Assembly: GCF_023159225.1 (NCBI RefSeq)
Contig: NC_063163.1
Location: 104,005,885-104,069,884, forward strand
Direction: 5' to 3'
Length of the DNA stretch: 64,000 bases
From: Perognathus longimembris pacificus
Taxonomy: Eukaryota; Chordata; Mammalia; Rodentia; Heteromyidae
This document shows positions 32,174 through 43,402 of this stretch, piece by piece. The notes under the pieces are model-generated. The model saw only the letters and a list, made by a program, of their open reading frames with translations, searched no databases and was not told the DNA's origin. A program made the position numbers and the translations under genes. Position 1 is the stretch's first letter. Each line of letters opens with the position of its first letter.

Positions 32174-32220
32174 GGGGACTCCGGGGGTCCCGGGGCGGGG
32201 AGTGGGGGTGGGAGGCTGGG
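32174..32220 (+). other. G-quadruplex-capable tract in the first 160 bases of intron 1
   Basis: Runs of G at 32174-77, 83-87, 92-95, 97-200, 204-208, 210-212 and 218-220 on the non-template strand. Such strands just downstream of a CpG-island promoter favour quadruplexes and R-loops. Confidence 0.65.
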
Positions 32221-32783
32221 CCCTCGAGGGGCTCCCTCGCGGGGAGGTCCATCGCGGGGGACCCTCGGCCCACCGCCGGGCCCGTGTGAGGAGGGGAGTT
32301 CTCCGGGACGGCGGGCTGGTCCCCAGGCCTTCGCGAAGGACGGCGGCAGCTGCGGCGGCGTGGGCTTGGGAACTTGCTAGAAAACCCCAGGGAGCCGCGG
32401 GGTGCAGGGCTCCGGCGGTGCGGGGCCCCGTCCAAGCCCTGCGAGGCCTGGCCTGCTTCTCAGTCTCAGCCCTCTGGGGGACCTGCCCTTCTTTGGTCCC
32501 TTGCCATCGACTGAAGAACTGAACTGGGCAAAGCCGGCTTTGCTTTCCAGAAACACTTTGCACGGAGGGTATGAGGACTTTTCTTTGTCTCCAGGCTGGT
32601 GGAGGAGACTCGGACACCCCCCCCCCACTCCGCCCGAAATAGCATCTGGGCCATTTTTGATGAGGATAACACTGATAAACTTGAAAGTTTTGTTTCTCTC
32701 CTCCTTCCTCCTCACTTTTTTTTTTTTGAAATTACCTCATGATAGTATTTTCCTGGTCAGTTGGACAGAAGTTTCCACTTAGC

Positions 32784-32868
32784 ATATATATTCCCATACA
32801 TATACATATACATATATTCTCATACATATACATATATACTCTCATACATATACATATATATATATATC
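32784..32868 (+). repeat. (CATATA)n-type alternating microsatellite
   Basis: Imperfect TACATA/TCATACA repeats ending in a pure AT run. Confidence 0.92.
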
Positions 32869-32879
32869 ACAGACATATG

Positions 32880-32985
32880 CACATACACCCAAAGCACTTG
32901 GAAACCATTATTTCATTATCCTTTTTACAACAGCTGTGTGAGGTGGGTTTTACTAATCAATTTTCAGAGATTAATGGATAATCTT
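32880..32985 (+). mobile_element. MIR-like ancient SINE fragment
   Basis: CCCAAAGCACTTGGAAACCA, TTATTTCATTATCCTTTTTACAACAGC, TGTGAGGTGGGTTTTACTAATC. Matches the central MIR order. Confidence 0.6.
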
Positions 32986-33213
32986 TCTGTGTTTTATTTT
33001 CCCCCAAGACGGCCTTCAGACTATGTAGCATCAAATTCACATTTGCTAAAAGTGTCATCCCGTGCAGTTGTTTACTCTGGTAGCCTTCCAGAAGTAACCA
33101 CCATTCTAGCCTCTTTTCTGTCCTTAGGTCATCTGGACTTTTGGCTTTGTTGTTATCATCATCCCTTCAGGTTTTCAAAACAAAACAAACAAAACAGCCA
33201 AGAGATTGTGTGG

Positions 33214-33215
<2 letters not shown>

Positions 33216-33261
<46 letters not shown>
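33216..33261 (+). repeat. (TG)n microsatellite
   Basis: 23 uninterrupted TG units. Confidence 0.97.
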
Positions 33262-33263
<2 letters not shown>

Positions 33264-33837
33264 AGACTTCGGGAAGACAAAGCATTTTAGTGTTCCTCCT
33301 ATGGAGATGCTCACATGGTGTCTTAAAAAGTAAGTGGTCTGGTCTGGGTGCATTAGAAACTGGGAAAAGGATGTCTCAGCACAGAGTTGGTGTGACCTAT
33401 GCTTTGCCTGGAAGTTAACTTCCAAAACCAAGTGCAGTTGGGAGATGTAAGTTTCCAAGGGCTAGCCAGGGGACAAGAGTGTCAGGAATGTCCAGCTCCC
33501 ACTGTGTTAGTCACACTGACACTGTCCTATTCACAGACTGGAACAACTCCCTATTGTCAAAGAGGTTTGTTCACATGAAAGTTTGCAGTTTTTATTGTGG
33601 ACACATTTGGCATTTAACTTCAGGAATGAGTTTCCATTTAGTGGTTTGTTAAATAATCTCTGATTCTGCCTTCCCAGAGTGGCTCATTTTGTGGCTTTCT
33701 TGCTATAAGATACTGGGATTTACCTTCAAATTAATAGGAAATATCAATTTTGCGAACCAGGTCTAATGACAGAAAATCAAAATGGTAGGATGTAGCTTGA
33801 AGGGATATAGCTTGCTTATTTTTTTTAAAAAAAACTT

Positions 33838-34078
33838 TTTTTTTTTTGTCAGTTGTGGGGCCTGAACTCAGAGCCTGGGTGCTGTCCCTGAGCTCTTATG
33901 CTGAGGGCTAACACTCTACCACTTTTAGCCATAGTTCCACTTCTAGTTTTTGAGTGCTTAATTGGAGATAAGATTCTCATGGGGACTTTTCTGCCCATGC
34001 TGGCTTAAAATTGCAATCTTCAGTTCTCAGCCTGTGAAGTAGCTAGGATTGCAGGCATGAGCCTCCAGCACCTGGCTC
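33838..34078 (-). mobile_element. 7SL-left/Geo-right dimeric SINE
   Basis: T run, GTCAGTTGTGGGGCCTGAAC, CTCTACCACTTTTAGCCATA, CTTAATTGGAGATAAGATTC, GCAGGCATGAGCCTCCAGCA. Confidence 0.9.
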
Positions 34079-34181
34079 TTTTGAAGTCATTTTTTTCTAT
34101 TATTTGTTTTATATCCTAAGCATACCCAAAGGTGTTAATTTTTGCAAATCATATGATGTCCTTTTTTGGGTAACTTTTAGG

Positions 34182-34400
34182 AATTTTTATTTATTATTAT
34201 TATTTTTTGGCCAGTCCTGAGGCTTGGACTCAGGGCCTGAGCACTATCCCTGGCTTCTTTTTGCTCAAAGATAGCACTCTGCCACTTGAGCCACAGCGCC
34301 ACTTCTGGCCGTTTTCTGTATATGTGGTGCTGGGGAATCGAACCCAGGGCTTCATGTATATGAGGCAAGCACTCTTGCCACTAGGCCATATCCTCAGCCC
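34182..34400 (-). mobile_element. IDL-Geo dimeric SINE
   Basis: (TTA)n tail, then GGCCAGTCCTGAGGCTTGGA to CATATCCTCAGCCC, with CTTTTAGG on both flanks as probable target duplication. Confidence 0.93.
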
Positions 34401-34469
34401 CCTTTTAGGGCTTTTTAAAATTCAGTTTTATCAGTAAAAAGAAAACTTCCTTACATAATAGCAAACATT

Positions 34470-34830
34470 TCTTTGGTAATTATTCTTTGCTGGACTCTGT
34501 TAAAGACTTTAGATGAATTCATTTAATTTTGATTTGTGTGTGTGCGTGTGTGTGTGCGTGCCAGTCTTGGTGCTTGAACTCAGTGCCTAGGTACTGTCCC
34601 TGAGCTTTTATGCTCTAGGCTAGTGCTCTTAACACTTGAGCCGCAGCTCCATTCCTGGCTTTTTTTGTAGTTAATTGTAGATAAGAGTCTCATGACCTTT
34701 CCTATCTGGGCTAACACAGTCTTTTAAGAGTTTGTTGCTATGATTTTCCCCATCTTGTGGATGAGGAAAAAAAAATATGGAAAGATTGAGTCACTCGCTC
34801 ATGGTGATAACCCATGTGCCTTAAATTTTG
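34470..34830 (+). mobile_element. MIR split by a younger SINE
   Basis: Left piece 34470-34535 (CTGGACTCTGTTAAAGACTT...TTCATTTAATTTTGA), right piece 34714-34830 (CACAGTCTTTTAAGAGTTTG...GATTTTCCCCATCTTGTGGATGAGG...TTGAGTCACTCGCTCATGGTG). The two join in correct MIR order when the SINE between is removed. Confidence 0.6.
34536..34713 (-). mobile_element. 7SL-left/Geo-right SINE, 5'-truncated, with (TG)n tail
   Basis: TG/CG repeat tail, then TGCCAGTCTTGGTGCTTGAA, GAGCCGCAGCTCCATTCCTG, GTAGATAAGAGTCTCATGAC; ends midway in the left half. Confidence 0.85.
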
Positions 34831-35789
34831 AAATCGTTGTGTTAGTAAAATTTTTAGGTATTATGTTTGACTGTGAAATTCTTATTATCGGTTAGTTTAG
34901 CATAATTGTCAAGTTTTAAAGCTGTGTCACTTCTATGTGAATTATTCCTTTGTTGAGTTGGTGACAGGTGCAATTCAGCTTTTCAGATGTTATGCCATAT
35001 GTCTTTCTTGATTGATTAATGCAGTGTTTATTAAGTTCAAAATCTTATGTCCTAAAGAGAAGTATTTATTTAGAATTAAAACAATAATAGTTTGCATTCT
35101 CAGAGTAAGATAGTTTGTGTGCTAAAGAGTAACAGCACCTAAAACTCATAATTTCTAGGAAAACTTTGAGGAAGTGTTCCTATCTTCTATTTACATGTGT
35201 TTGGACACCTGAAACATATTTTAGACTGGCATATCATTTTATGTTGTTTCAATTCCTTTACAGTATCTGGTTGTTAAAATCATTGTCAGACTTGTACATT
35301 TTAAGAAAAACAACAGCAGGCCCTGGAAGCATGCACTACTTCAAATCAGCTGCTCATTCCCAAGTGACCTGTGAATGGGCATTTGTTCTTGATTACTACA
35401 GACCTGAAAGACTGGATAGAGAACCACTAGAGATTTTAATCATAAGTAACTGCAGTGTTACACCTAGACAGAGTTATAAGCTACCCAACACTTAATCTTT
35501 GTGGAACTTGCTCTTAAGGCAGCCCTGTAAGGTAGGTTTAAATAAATTCTTTTGGAAGAAACCAGACTAAGTGTACTTTCTGAGATTACCATGTAATGTA
35601 ACAAAAGCAGCTATGGATATAGCAGCTGTTAGAGATCTGAAATTAGCAAGTTCTTTCTGCATAAATTCTTTAGATTTTTATGAAGCACAAGTGCACAATA
35701 GAAAAGAGAATGTGTGAATGAAGTTAGCATCTATAGAGTTAATGAAGTTAGATTCTCTCCCCCCCCTCCCCTCTCATTCTTTATTTCTT
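34831..35789. other. Unique intronic sequence
   Basis: No repeat or splice-competent exon recognised. The 109-residue frame at 35166-35495 shows no domain and no flanking consensus splice sites that I trust. Confidence 0.4.
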
Positions 35790-35911
35790 ATGCCAGAACT
35801 AGGGCTTGAACTCGGGGCTTGGGCCTTGTCCCTGAACATTTTTGCTCAAGGCTTGTCTTGTAGTCTACCATTTGAGCCACAGCTCCACTTCTGGCGCGCG
35901 CGCACGCGCGC

Positions 35912-35951
<40 letters not shown>

Positions 35952-36064
35952 AATTGGTGATACGAGTCTTAGACTTTTCTGCCTGTGCTGGCTGGCTTTG
36001 AGTCATGACTCTTAGATGCTCAGTATTCTGAGTAGTTAGGATTACAGGTACAAGCCACCCAGCT
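35790..36064 (-). mobile_element. 7SL-left/Geo-right SINE with an internal (CG)n(TG)n
   Basis: TGCCAGAACTAGGGCTTGAA, GAGCCACAGCTCCACTTCTGG, then an alternating CG/TG stretch at 35893-35949 where CTTTTTGGTGG is usual, then TTAATTGGTGATACGAGTCT and GTTAGGATTACAGGTACAAG. Confidence 0.88.
35893..35949 (+). repeat. (CG)n(TG)n alternating purine-pyrimidine tract
   Basis: About 10 CG steps with one CA, followed by about 17 TG steps; a strong Z-DNA-forming pattern and the only long CG alternation away from the CpG island. Confidence 0.95.
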
Positions 36065-36531
36065 TAGTTAGATTCTCTTTTAAAATGTGTTTAGAATGAG
36101 GTGCTATGAATACAAATATGTATGTGAATATGCTTGTTAGGATTCAATAAAAAATTTAAATTCTTGAATGTGACCTCTGAATTCTAGAAGTATATGAAAC
36201 CATTTTCACTAGAGAATAAAGAGATCCTAAAAGACAGTTTGGGTAAGCACATTCTTTAACATTCAGTTTAGTATAGTATCCACCGTGGTACTCTATGTGG
36301 AGAGCTAAAGTCTCAATTTAGCGCCTCATTGCCACTTGCCACAGCACACAAAAACCTTTCAGAGAATTAGCCCTTGTGTCTGATGCTCCAGGTGAGTTTT
36401 TTGTGTTAGTGTGTTTTCTTTGTTTCTATAGTTTCTGTTGTGTATTAAGGAGTAATTAATATATACAACAGAAGTTACTGAGTTACTTGTATGGAAAACT
36501 TAATCTGTTTAATGAAATAAAGATCACATAA
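36065..36531. other. Unique intronic sequence
   Basis: Nothing recognised. Confidence 0.4.
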
Positions 36532-36713
36532 AGCCAGGTTCTGGTGACTCACACCTACCATCTTAGGTACTTAGGAGGCTGAGATATGAAGATCACAGTT
36601 CACACCCAGCCTAGGCAGACAAATTCTCTGGTTAACTAGCATAAAGCCAAAAGTGGAAATGTGGCTCAAAAAGCTTAGCAAGAGCATGAGACCCAGAGTT
36701 CAGGCCCCATTGT

Positions 36714-36716
<3 letters not shown>
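36532..36716 (+). mobile_element. 7SL-left/Geo-right dimeric SINE
   Basis: AGCCAGGTTCTGGTGACTCA, CTTAGGAGGCTGAGATATGA, AATGTGGCTCAAAAAGCTTA, GAGTTCAGGCCCCATTG; tail replaced by (CA)n. Confidence 0.87.

Positions 36717-36753
<37 letters not shown>
36717..36753 (+). repeat. (CA)n microsatellite
   Basis: CA units at the 3' end of the SINE. A second (CA)n lies at 36919-36943. Confidence 0.96.
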
Positions 36754-36755
<2 letters not shown>

Positions 36756-37528
36756 TTATAAACATTTTTCTTTATGTCTTCTTTCATTTACATAAGAGCA
36801 TTCCAAGGTCTTATGGTTTAGCTTTGTCCGCAAACTATTACTGAAATTGAATTCTGCATTATCCATGCTGTATCTGATACCCTCCGTTCACAGTGATCCT
36901 TCCTCTCTTTAAATAATCACACACACACACACACACACACACACGAGTCTGTAGTTCATCTTAGTACAGCAAATAACCCTTGTTATGTGAGGCATTTTTC
37001 TTCATGTAAGGGGTACAAAGTGAATAAAGCATTCCAGTCCTGAAGAGCCAGGGCAACTGTCTGCTTGCTCAGTTGCACTGGGCTTTAGTTATTGGGTATA
37101 TTATCTCAATGATATTTTAAAAATTCTTAGGGCCAGAAGCTGAGTTTAATCTCTTTTGTGTCTTTCCAGAGATGACCTTAGTAAATACTGCTTTCCTGTT
37201 TTTGCTACTTGAAAGCCAGTTAACATTGTTAAACCACTGCCGATACTTAATGTATCATAGTATTTCCAGTGGACCTAGGAACTTAGAAAAGCTTCAGGTT
37301 TTAGAGTGGTATTTCTTGACTTACAGTATATTATAATCTACTCTCTGTGGTTCAAAGGTTAAGAAGAAAACAAAAGGTGAAATGCTTACATAAGTTAAGT
37401 GACACATGCAACTACTAGTATATATTGTTGAGTTAGTTGCACAAGACATGAGGGAAACAGCCTAGGAGATACTCCAAAATGCCAATAGGTTCTGTTTGTG
37501 ACTAGCAAGTCTTAGGACTGATTGATGT
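36754..37528. other. Unique intronic sequence
   Basis: Contains the (CA)n at 36919-36943; otherwise nothing recognised. Confidence 0.4.
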
Positions 37529-37543
37529 CTACTTTTATGTTTT

Positions 37544-37736
37544 TTGCCAGTTCTGGGCCTTGGACTCAGGGCCTGAGCATTGTCCCTGGCTTCTTTTTGC
37601 TCAAGGCTAGCACTCTGCCACTTGAACCATAGCGCCACTTCTGGCCGTTTTCTATATATGTGGTGCTGAGGAATCGAACCCAGGGCTTCATGTATACAAG
37701 GCAAGCACTCTTGCAACTAGGCCGTATTCCCAGCTC
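37544..37736 (-). mobile_element. IDL-Geo dimeric SINE with 15-bp TSD
   Basis: GCCAGTTCTGGGCCTTGGAC to GTATTCCCAGCTC. Perfect duplication CTACTTTTATGTTTT at 37529-37543 and 37737-37751. Confidence 0.96.
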
Positions 37737-37751
37737 CTACTTTTATGTTTT

Positions 37752-38465
37752 GCTGGCCGATTCTTCTATTCTTCTTATTCTTTATCCTTTTGCCTATTTT
37801 TAAATTTTTTCCTTAATGAGAATTTTTTTTTTTTATCTAATGAGAAAAATGTGTTTTGATTTGGTTTTTCTAGTACATGCAATAGTGGAATTTTAGCTTT
37901 GGCACCAGCAAAGAAACAAACAGTTGGTTTAGTTTAGTATGATATATGTGCCTTTCTCTAGCTAAATTATCAGTGACATTGGATGAGGGAGGTACCCACT
38001 TGAAGTTCAGTGTTTGGTCATATATTCTTTGTGAGTCATTTGAGAGATTAGTTCTCACCGGCTTTTAGCTAGAAGAGCCAGCTGTGGCATCTTCAACAAA
38101 TGATTAACTGGAAAAAGGAAAGAGCTGCTAAGAGTACTTTCTTATCACCCCTACTCCCACTCTCTTTGAACAGACAAAAGAATCTGAGTAATTGCTTTGT
38201 TACCTCTTCAGAGTCTCTGTGCCAGCCCGGCAACTCCTGTCATTTCTTTTTCCCGGGTTCTAAGAGCATAAAGTCAGATTGACTGCTATGGAAAGTTGGC
38301 CCAGAAGATGGTTCCTGAAGATAGATGTCAGCTAAGGTTCCCCATCTCTTCTTCCTGCCCACCACAGACTTGCCTGCTAGACATCTTTCTCAAGGAAAAT
38401 ATTTGTCTGTAGAATGAAGTGCAGCTTTCTGGAGCCTTACGGAGACGGCAACAAATCCCAATACA
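37752..38465. other. Unique intronic sequence
   Basis: T-rich near 37800; nothing recognised otherwise. Confidence 0.4.
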
Positions 38466-38582
38466 ACTGCTTATTTTTGAGACAGGATCTTGCAGTGAAG
38501 CCAAGGTTGGCTCTCGAATTTTCCATTCTCTACCTCAGCGTCCCCAGTGCTTGATTAAAAGCACACACCACCATGGCTGGCC
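38466..38582 (-). mobile_element. B1-like monomer
   Basis: + strand: TTTTGAGACAGGATCTTGCA, AAGGTTGGCTCTCGAATTTT, CACACACCACCATGGCTGGCC. Reversed B1 order. Confidence 0.75.
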
Positions 38583-38724
38583 TTTTGGAGGATAAGTTTG
38601 ATTTACGTAAGTGCAGACTGGGGGAAATAGAGAAGTTAAAAACCAGGCAAGTGGAGGAAATAATATAAGCCATGGTATGAACTTGGGAATTCATATATTG
38701 CATTTTGGAGAGTGAATTGTTACC

Positions 38725-38800
38725 ATGATAAATAACAACCACTACCATTTATTGAATACTATGTTCCGGGCATTGCTCTGATTGCTTTATCTGTATCAGA
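38725..38800 (+). mobile_element. MIR-like fragment
   Basis: CACTACCATTTATTGAATACTATGTTCCGGGCATTGCTCTGATTGC: start portion of MIR. Confidence 0.6.
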
Positions 38801-38814
38801 GCAAGTTTAGGCTA

Positions 38815-39115
38815 ATATAACAACCTGGATGCCCCAAACAGCATCCTGGAGATAGAAATGTCCAAATATACTGGCAGTTTTAGTCCCCATGAGGCTCCTT
38901 TTCTAGCTGGCAGATGACTGCTGTGTTTTTATATGGTGAGAGAGAGGTCTGACACCTTTTCTTATAAATGTCACTAATCTTGTGCTAGAGGCCTCCCTTC
39001 ATGACCTCATATAAATCAAATTGCCTTCAAATGCCCCTTCTCCTCATACCATTACTTTAGGGATTAGGTTTATAAGATGAATTTTAGGGGAACACAAATA
39101 TCCTATAGCACCGTG
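38815..39115 (+). mobile_element. Ancestral mammalian interspersed repeat, family uncertain
   Basis: Landmarks shared with a common old mammalian repeat: GCTGGCAGATGACTGCTGTG, ATATGGTGAGAGAGAGGTCT, CTTCATGACCTCATATAAATC, CCATTACTTTAGGGATTAGG and GAATTTTAGGGGAACACAAA. I recognise the order but cannot name the family safely. Confidence 0.6.
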
Positions 39116-40429
39116 AGCTATCTTAATTTATTTCAGCAGCCAGTGTTTCAATGTGTGGATATTGAATTTGAGACTTGTGCAAGCTAATTACATGGCCCAT
39201 GGTTATACCTAGTAAATAGAGGAGGCAGATTGTCCATTGCAGAGAACATGACAAGTAACAAAATTGAAATGCACTCTAAATACCAGCATAAAAAATTTAG
39301 GCTTTAATATCTATGTAAGATCTAGATATTCAGTAGTGATTTTGAATCAAGGAAGGTTTATGTACAAAAGGAGTCAAGATGATGGGAGAGGAAAGGCCAT
39401 TTAGGAAGCTGTTAGAATAGTTTTAGGTAGCGTCCTGTAATTTCAGTCTCTTGACAATGAACTAGTATTTGTTTAATTAGTGGTTACCTTCCCCCTTAGC
39501 CCAAGGAATATTTATGAAGATCTTCAGAAACTGCTTATAGCACCAAACATTAAATATTACCAAACCCTCTGTTTTTCCCTCTACAAAACACAGAAATGTA
39601 GGGCCTTTTCCATCCTAACTTAAGGGCTGTGGCTGAAACTTTTGCAGTTTGAGGTGCAACAAAAAGTTACATTTTGTTTTCCTTCACAATTTCATGGACA
39701 GAAGATTTATTCCTCAGATGCCTTTTTTCTCAGTAAGTCAAGAACTTTCACCTTTTTTCCTTAAAGGTAGCAAGCACCCTAATTAAGGTAGCAAAGACCA
39801 TAATTAAGTAAAACAGGGACTAGCTGATCATAGTGCAATGTTGATAGTTGATCTAATAACCCAGATACCTTCTAAGTGACTGAAGATCTGTAGACAGCTC
39901 ATTACTGCATGTATTATAGTAGTAGCATAGATATGCTGGACAAAGGGCCAATCAATCCTGTTCTAGGCAAGACTGAGCAGAACAGTAGAAGATTTCATCT
40001 CACTATTCAGAATGATATACATTTTCAAATTTGGGAATTGCTTCCTTCTGAAAAAATTCTTTAATATTTCAGACTGTAGTTGGCCTTAAGTAACTAACAC
40101 TGTAGATCAGGAGGACTACTATGTCTGAAAGTATCTTATTTTAATCTTGTTCTTGAAATGTATATTTACTGGGTATATAACTTTAGGTTGTAAGTTAGTT
40201 TGTCTTATAGCTTGGACTCTATGTGCCTTCTTGTCTTACTGCTGCAGTCACTAGCCTTACCTTCAATGTTTTCTAAAAAGGTTGCCTGGCTTTCTTTTTT
40301 CTAGTTACTTTCTGTAACAAAATTTTTTTCTTTTCACTATAAAATGTTACTACAGTGTGTCCAGGATGGATTTCTTTTTATTTTTCCAGTTGTTATATGT
40401 TGTGCTTTGTATATCTGTGAGTTTGCTTG
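39116..40429. other. Mostly unique intronic sequence
   Basis: A possible MIR remnant at 39130-39240; a local duplication of a TAATTAAGG/GGTAGCAA phrase near 39770-39806. No exon recognised. Confidence 0.4.
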
Positions 40430-40615
40430 TTCTCCCCATCTTCCTCTCTCTTAGCAATTCTCAAGGCATCTGTTCAAATATTGCATAGCTTCTATTCTTT
40501 TGGGACCCAGATTAAATGTATTCTGTCTTCTAAGACTGTTAATCTTTCCATTATAATTTTATATTGTCTCTATGCTGTTCTAGGTTTTTATTCATCTTTG
40601 TTTCGCAGCTAACAA
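40430..40615 (+). mobile_element. L2-like fragment
   Basis: TCTCAAGGCATCTGTTCAAATATTGC resembles the L2 'ctctgctcaaatgtcac' block, and later ATTTTATATTGTCTCTATGC fits the downstream part. Diverged. Confidence 0.4.
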
Positions 40616-40765
40616 TGACTTCCAATCTATTATTGAAACAGTGCCACAGTGCTTTTTTTCCCATTTCTAAAACTTTACTTGGTTCTTCTTAGCATCTTTT
40701 TGCTTGCCTAGTTTTTCATTCCTTTAAAAATAATTTAAACATTTTATGTATAGCTTTTTTCTTTT

Positions 40766-40985
40766 TTCTTGTACTGAAGCTTGAACTCAGGACCTCACCC
40801 TCTTGCTTGACTTTTCCTGCCCACAACGGATGCACTACAACTTGAGCTATATCTCCAGTCCAGCTTTGTGTGGGTTAATAGGAGATAGAGTGTTGTGGAC
40901 TTTTCTTCCTGATCTGGTTTTGAACCTTAATCCTCAGATCTTAGCCTCCTGTGTGTCCAGGAATATGGGCATGACCCATCTGTGT
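40766..40985 (-). mobile_element. 7SL-left/Geo-right SINE, diverged
   Basis: CTTGTACTGAAGCTTGAACT, CAACTTGAGCTATATCTCCAG, GGTTAATAGGAGATAGAGTG, CTTAGCCTCCTGTGTGTCCAG. Confidence 0.75.
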
Positions 40986-41145
40986 TCAGATATACACAGC
41001 TATTTTATATTGTCAATAAATATAGAGAAAGATATTTCACTTGAGCCATGCTTTCAGCTCCATGTCTGATATTTCAAATATCTGAAGTCTTAGGCATCAG
41101 TTTATTACTAATTGTTTCTTAGGATTTTTTTGTTTGTTTGTTAAT

Positions 41146-41358
41146 GCCAGTCCTGGGACTTGAACTCAAGGCCTAGACACTGTCCCTGAGCTTTTTTTAT
41201 GTTTAAGGCTAGTGCTCTCTCACTTGAGCTACAGCTTCACTTCCAGCTTTTTGGTGGTTCATTAGAGATAAGATTTCCTACCTGGCCTGGCTTCAAACTG
41301 CTATCCTCAGATCACAGCCTCTTTAGTAGCTAGGATTACAGGTGTGAGCCACTGGTTC
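41146..41358 (-). mobile_element. 7SL-left/Geo-right dimeric SINE
   Basis: TGCCAGTCCTGGGACTTGAA, CTCTCACTTGAGCTACAGCT, TGGTTCATTAGAGATAAGAT, CTAGGATTACAGGTGTGAGC. Confidence 0.92.
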
Positions 41359-41793
41359 TGTCAAGTATGCTTTTTTGAAGAGCATGCTTCTGTAGATGGT
41401 CCAGCCTGCCTCCCTATGTTAATGACTGCAATCCCTTGCTGGATCTCTGGTATGATGTAAAAGTTTCAGACTTTACAACCTTCTCATTGGCCAAACTTTT
41501 CAGTGTTCCCATTGAAATGTTAGGTGTTAAAATGAGCATTTGCTGTCAGGGTTCTCCAACCCTCCATCTTAATGCTTTCTTGGTTAACCCACAGCTATTT
41601 TGGTTTATCCTCTTAACATTTCCCAGTTCCTGTGATCCCAGGGATGCAGTGAATCTATGGTTTATGAAGATTCTACTTGCAGTTCAAAGGCCTTTTGTAA
41701 TAGTATCTAATCCACTGTACTTCTGGAAACAGGAATCTCAATTTTATTTAACCTATTTTACCCTTTTGATAAAAACTAAGTATCACATATCCT

Positions 41794-41827
<34 letters not shown>

Positions 41828-42009
41828 CAGTCCTGGGCCTTGTCACCTGAACACTGTCCCTGGCTTCTTTTTGCTCAAGGCTAGCACTCTGCCACTTGAG
41901 CCACAGCATCACGTCTGGCCGTTTTCTATATATGTGATGCTGGGGAATCCAACCCAGAGCTTCATGTATATGAGGCAAGCACTCTTGCCACTAGGCCATA
42001 TTCCCAGCC
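41794..42009 (-). mobile_element. IDL-Geo dimeric SINE with 10-bp TSD
   Basis: 30-base T run, GCCAGTCCTGGGCCTTGTCA to CATATTCCCAGCC. Perfect duplication CACATATCCT at 41784-41793 and 42010-42019. The frame running into it from 41436 is not a gene; its C-terminal half is translated SINE. Confidence 0.95.
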
Positions 42010-42019
42010 CACATATCCT

Positions 42020-42648
42020 TCTTTAAATGCCTGTTTTATGAAGATTTTTTTCTTCTTAGATTTAAAATATTTTCCATGCCTTGATGAGTATACACATCAA
42101 GTTCTGATCCTTGGGTCAGTTTTTCAGAAAAGCAGTCATCTACCATTCATTCAACAAACATCAGTTTGGAGAGTTACAGCTATGTATATTTGATGGTAAC
42201 CTAAAATGACAAGTCACTCTGTTACAACAGCTGTAGGTTGGGACATTGAGAGGCAAAGGACAAAGGTAACTGAGCTTTCCAACTGAAATTCAGGACTCTG
42301 ACATCTACAGGATGAAGTGCCAGCTCACTGAGAGGCCCAGCCCTGGGTACTGTGAGGACAAAACCCACCTATTGTATCTCAGGAAGGCTCCATTGTTTGT
42401 TGCCCTTAAGATGCTTTTCTGGGTAATGGAGGAGCACAGCACTGTGGGTATTAGGTATTCTGTACTTCCCATGTGATTTATGTTTTTGGACCTTCAAGAA
42501 ATAACACTAGTTTTAAGCCAAATCATTTGAAAGTAATTTAAATCTTTTCATGTTATCACCATACATCCATATTTCTTCCTCTGGATTATTAAACAACTTT
42601 CCCTATGAATTTTAAATCCAAAGAAGTGTTTTTTTAGGCATATAAAAT
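42020..42648. other. Unique intronic sequence
   Basis: Nothing recognised. Confidence 0.4.
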
Positions 42649-42847
42649 TTTTTTTTTGCCAGTCCTGGGGCTTGAACTCAGGGCCTGAGCACTGCCCCTG
42701 GCTTCTTTTTCCTGAAGGCTAGCACTCTACCACTTGAGCCACAGCACCACTTCTGGCCTTTTCTATATATGTGGTGCTGAGGAATAGAACCCAGGGCTTC
42801 ATGTATAGGAGGCGAGCACTCTACCACTAGGCCATATTCTCAGCCCC
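42649..42847 (-). mobile_element. IDL-Geo dimeric SINE
   Basis: T run, GCCAGTCCTGGGGCTTGAAC to CATATTCTCAGCCCC. Near-identical flanks (TATAAAATTTTT and TATAAGATTTTT) suggest the target duplication. Confidence 0.94.
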
Positions 42848-43104
42848 CGTATAAGATTTTTAATGGGATAATTAAATTAGTTCATATTTATTCCTTAAAA
42901 TTTTATTTGAGGGGTTTGAAGACCAATTAACAGGAAAGTTACTCTTCTGAAAGTTTAGACATGTTTTCGAGTGAGGTAAATGGTTTATAGCTCCCATTTG
43001 GAGGGACTGACAAAGTTCATCTTTCAGATCCTTAATGTTACTTGCTTGTTTTATATCTCTACAGCTTCATTTACTAGGTCTAGTGTTCTAAAAGTTCCTG
43101 TTGA

Positions 43105-43402
43105 CCAGACATAGGTTATATGGACCTGTCATTGTCATCCTAGCTATGTGAGAAGCTGATGTTGGGAGGATTGTGGTTCCAGGCCAGCCTGAGCCAAAAA
43201 GTTGGTAAGATTCCATCTCAATAGAAAAAGCCATCGCTCCAGCTATGGTAGGAAGCTTAAATAGGTATATTATGGTCCAGACTGGTCCAGGCAAAAAGGG
43301 AAAGTCTATCTCATAAATAACCAGAGCAGAAAAGGGCTGGAGGTATGTCTCTAGCAGTAGACTACCTGCATAACAAGTATGAAACCCTCAGTTCAAACAA
43401 AA
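43105..43402 (+). mobile_element. Composite of B1-like and ID-like monomers, old
   Basis: GACCTGTCATTGTCATCCTA, CCAGGCCAGCCTGAGCCAAAA (B1-like), a second shorter B1-like piece near 43225-43310, then GGCTGGAGGTATGTCTCTAGCAGTAG...GAAACCCTCAGTTCAAA (ID-like). Confidence 0.6.

Larger units (their letters stand above)
31790..32470 (+). promoter_or_regulatory. JAM3 CpG-island promoter
   Basis: The only CpG-dense, strongly GC-rich block in the window. It begins about 200 bases before the JAM3 start codon and continues about 400 bases into intron 1. There is no TATA box at a suitable place. Three X-box-like motifs (31817, 31852, 31885) and an NRF1-like GCGCATGCGC palindrome (31923-31932) precede the start codon. 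Transcription presumably starts within about 31,850-31,970; the exact site cannot be read from the sequence. Confidence 0.9.

Noticed and set aside
41436..42026. A 196-residue frame in the JAM3 intron
   Set aside because: The second half is a translated T run and IDL-Geo SINE; the first half has no recognisable domain.
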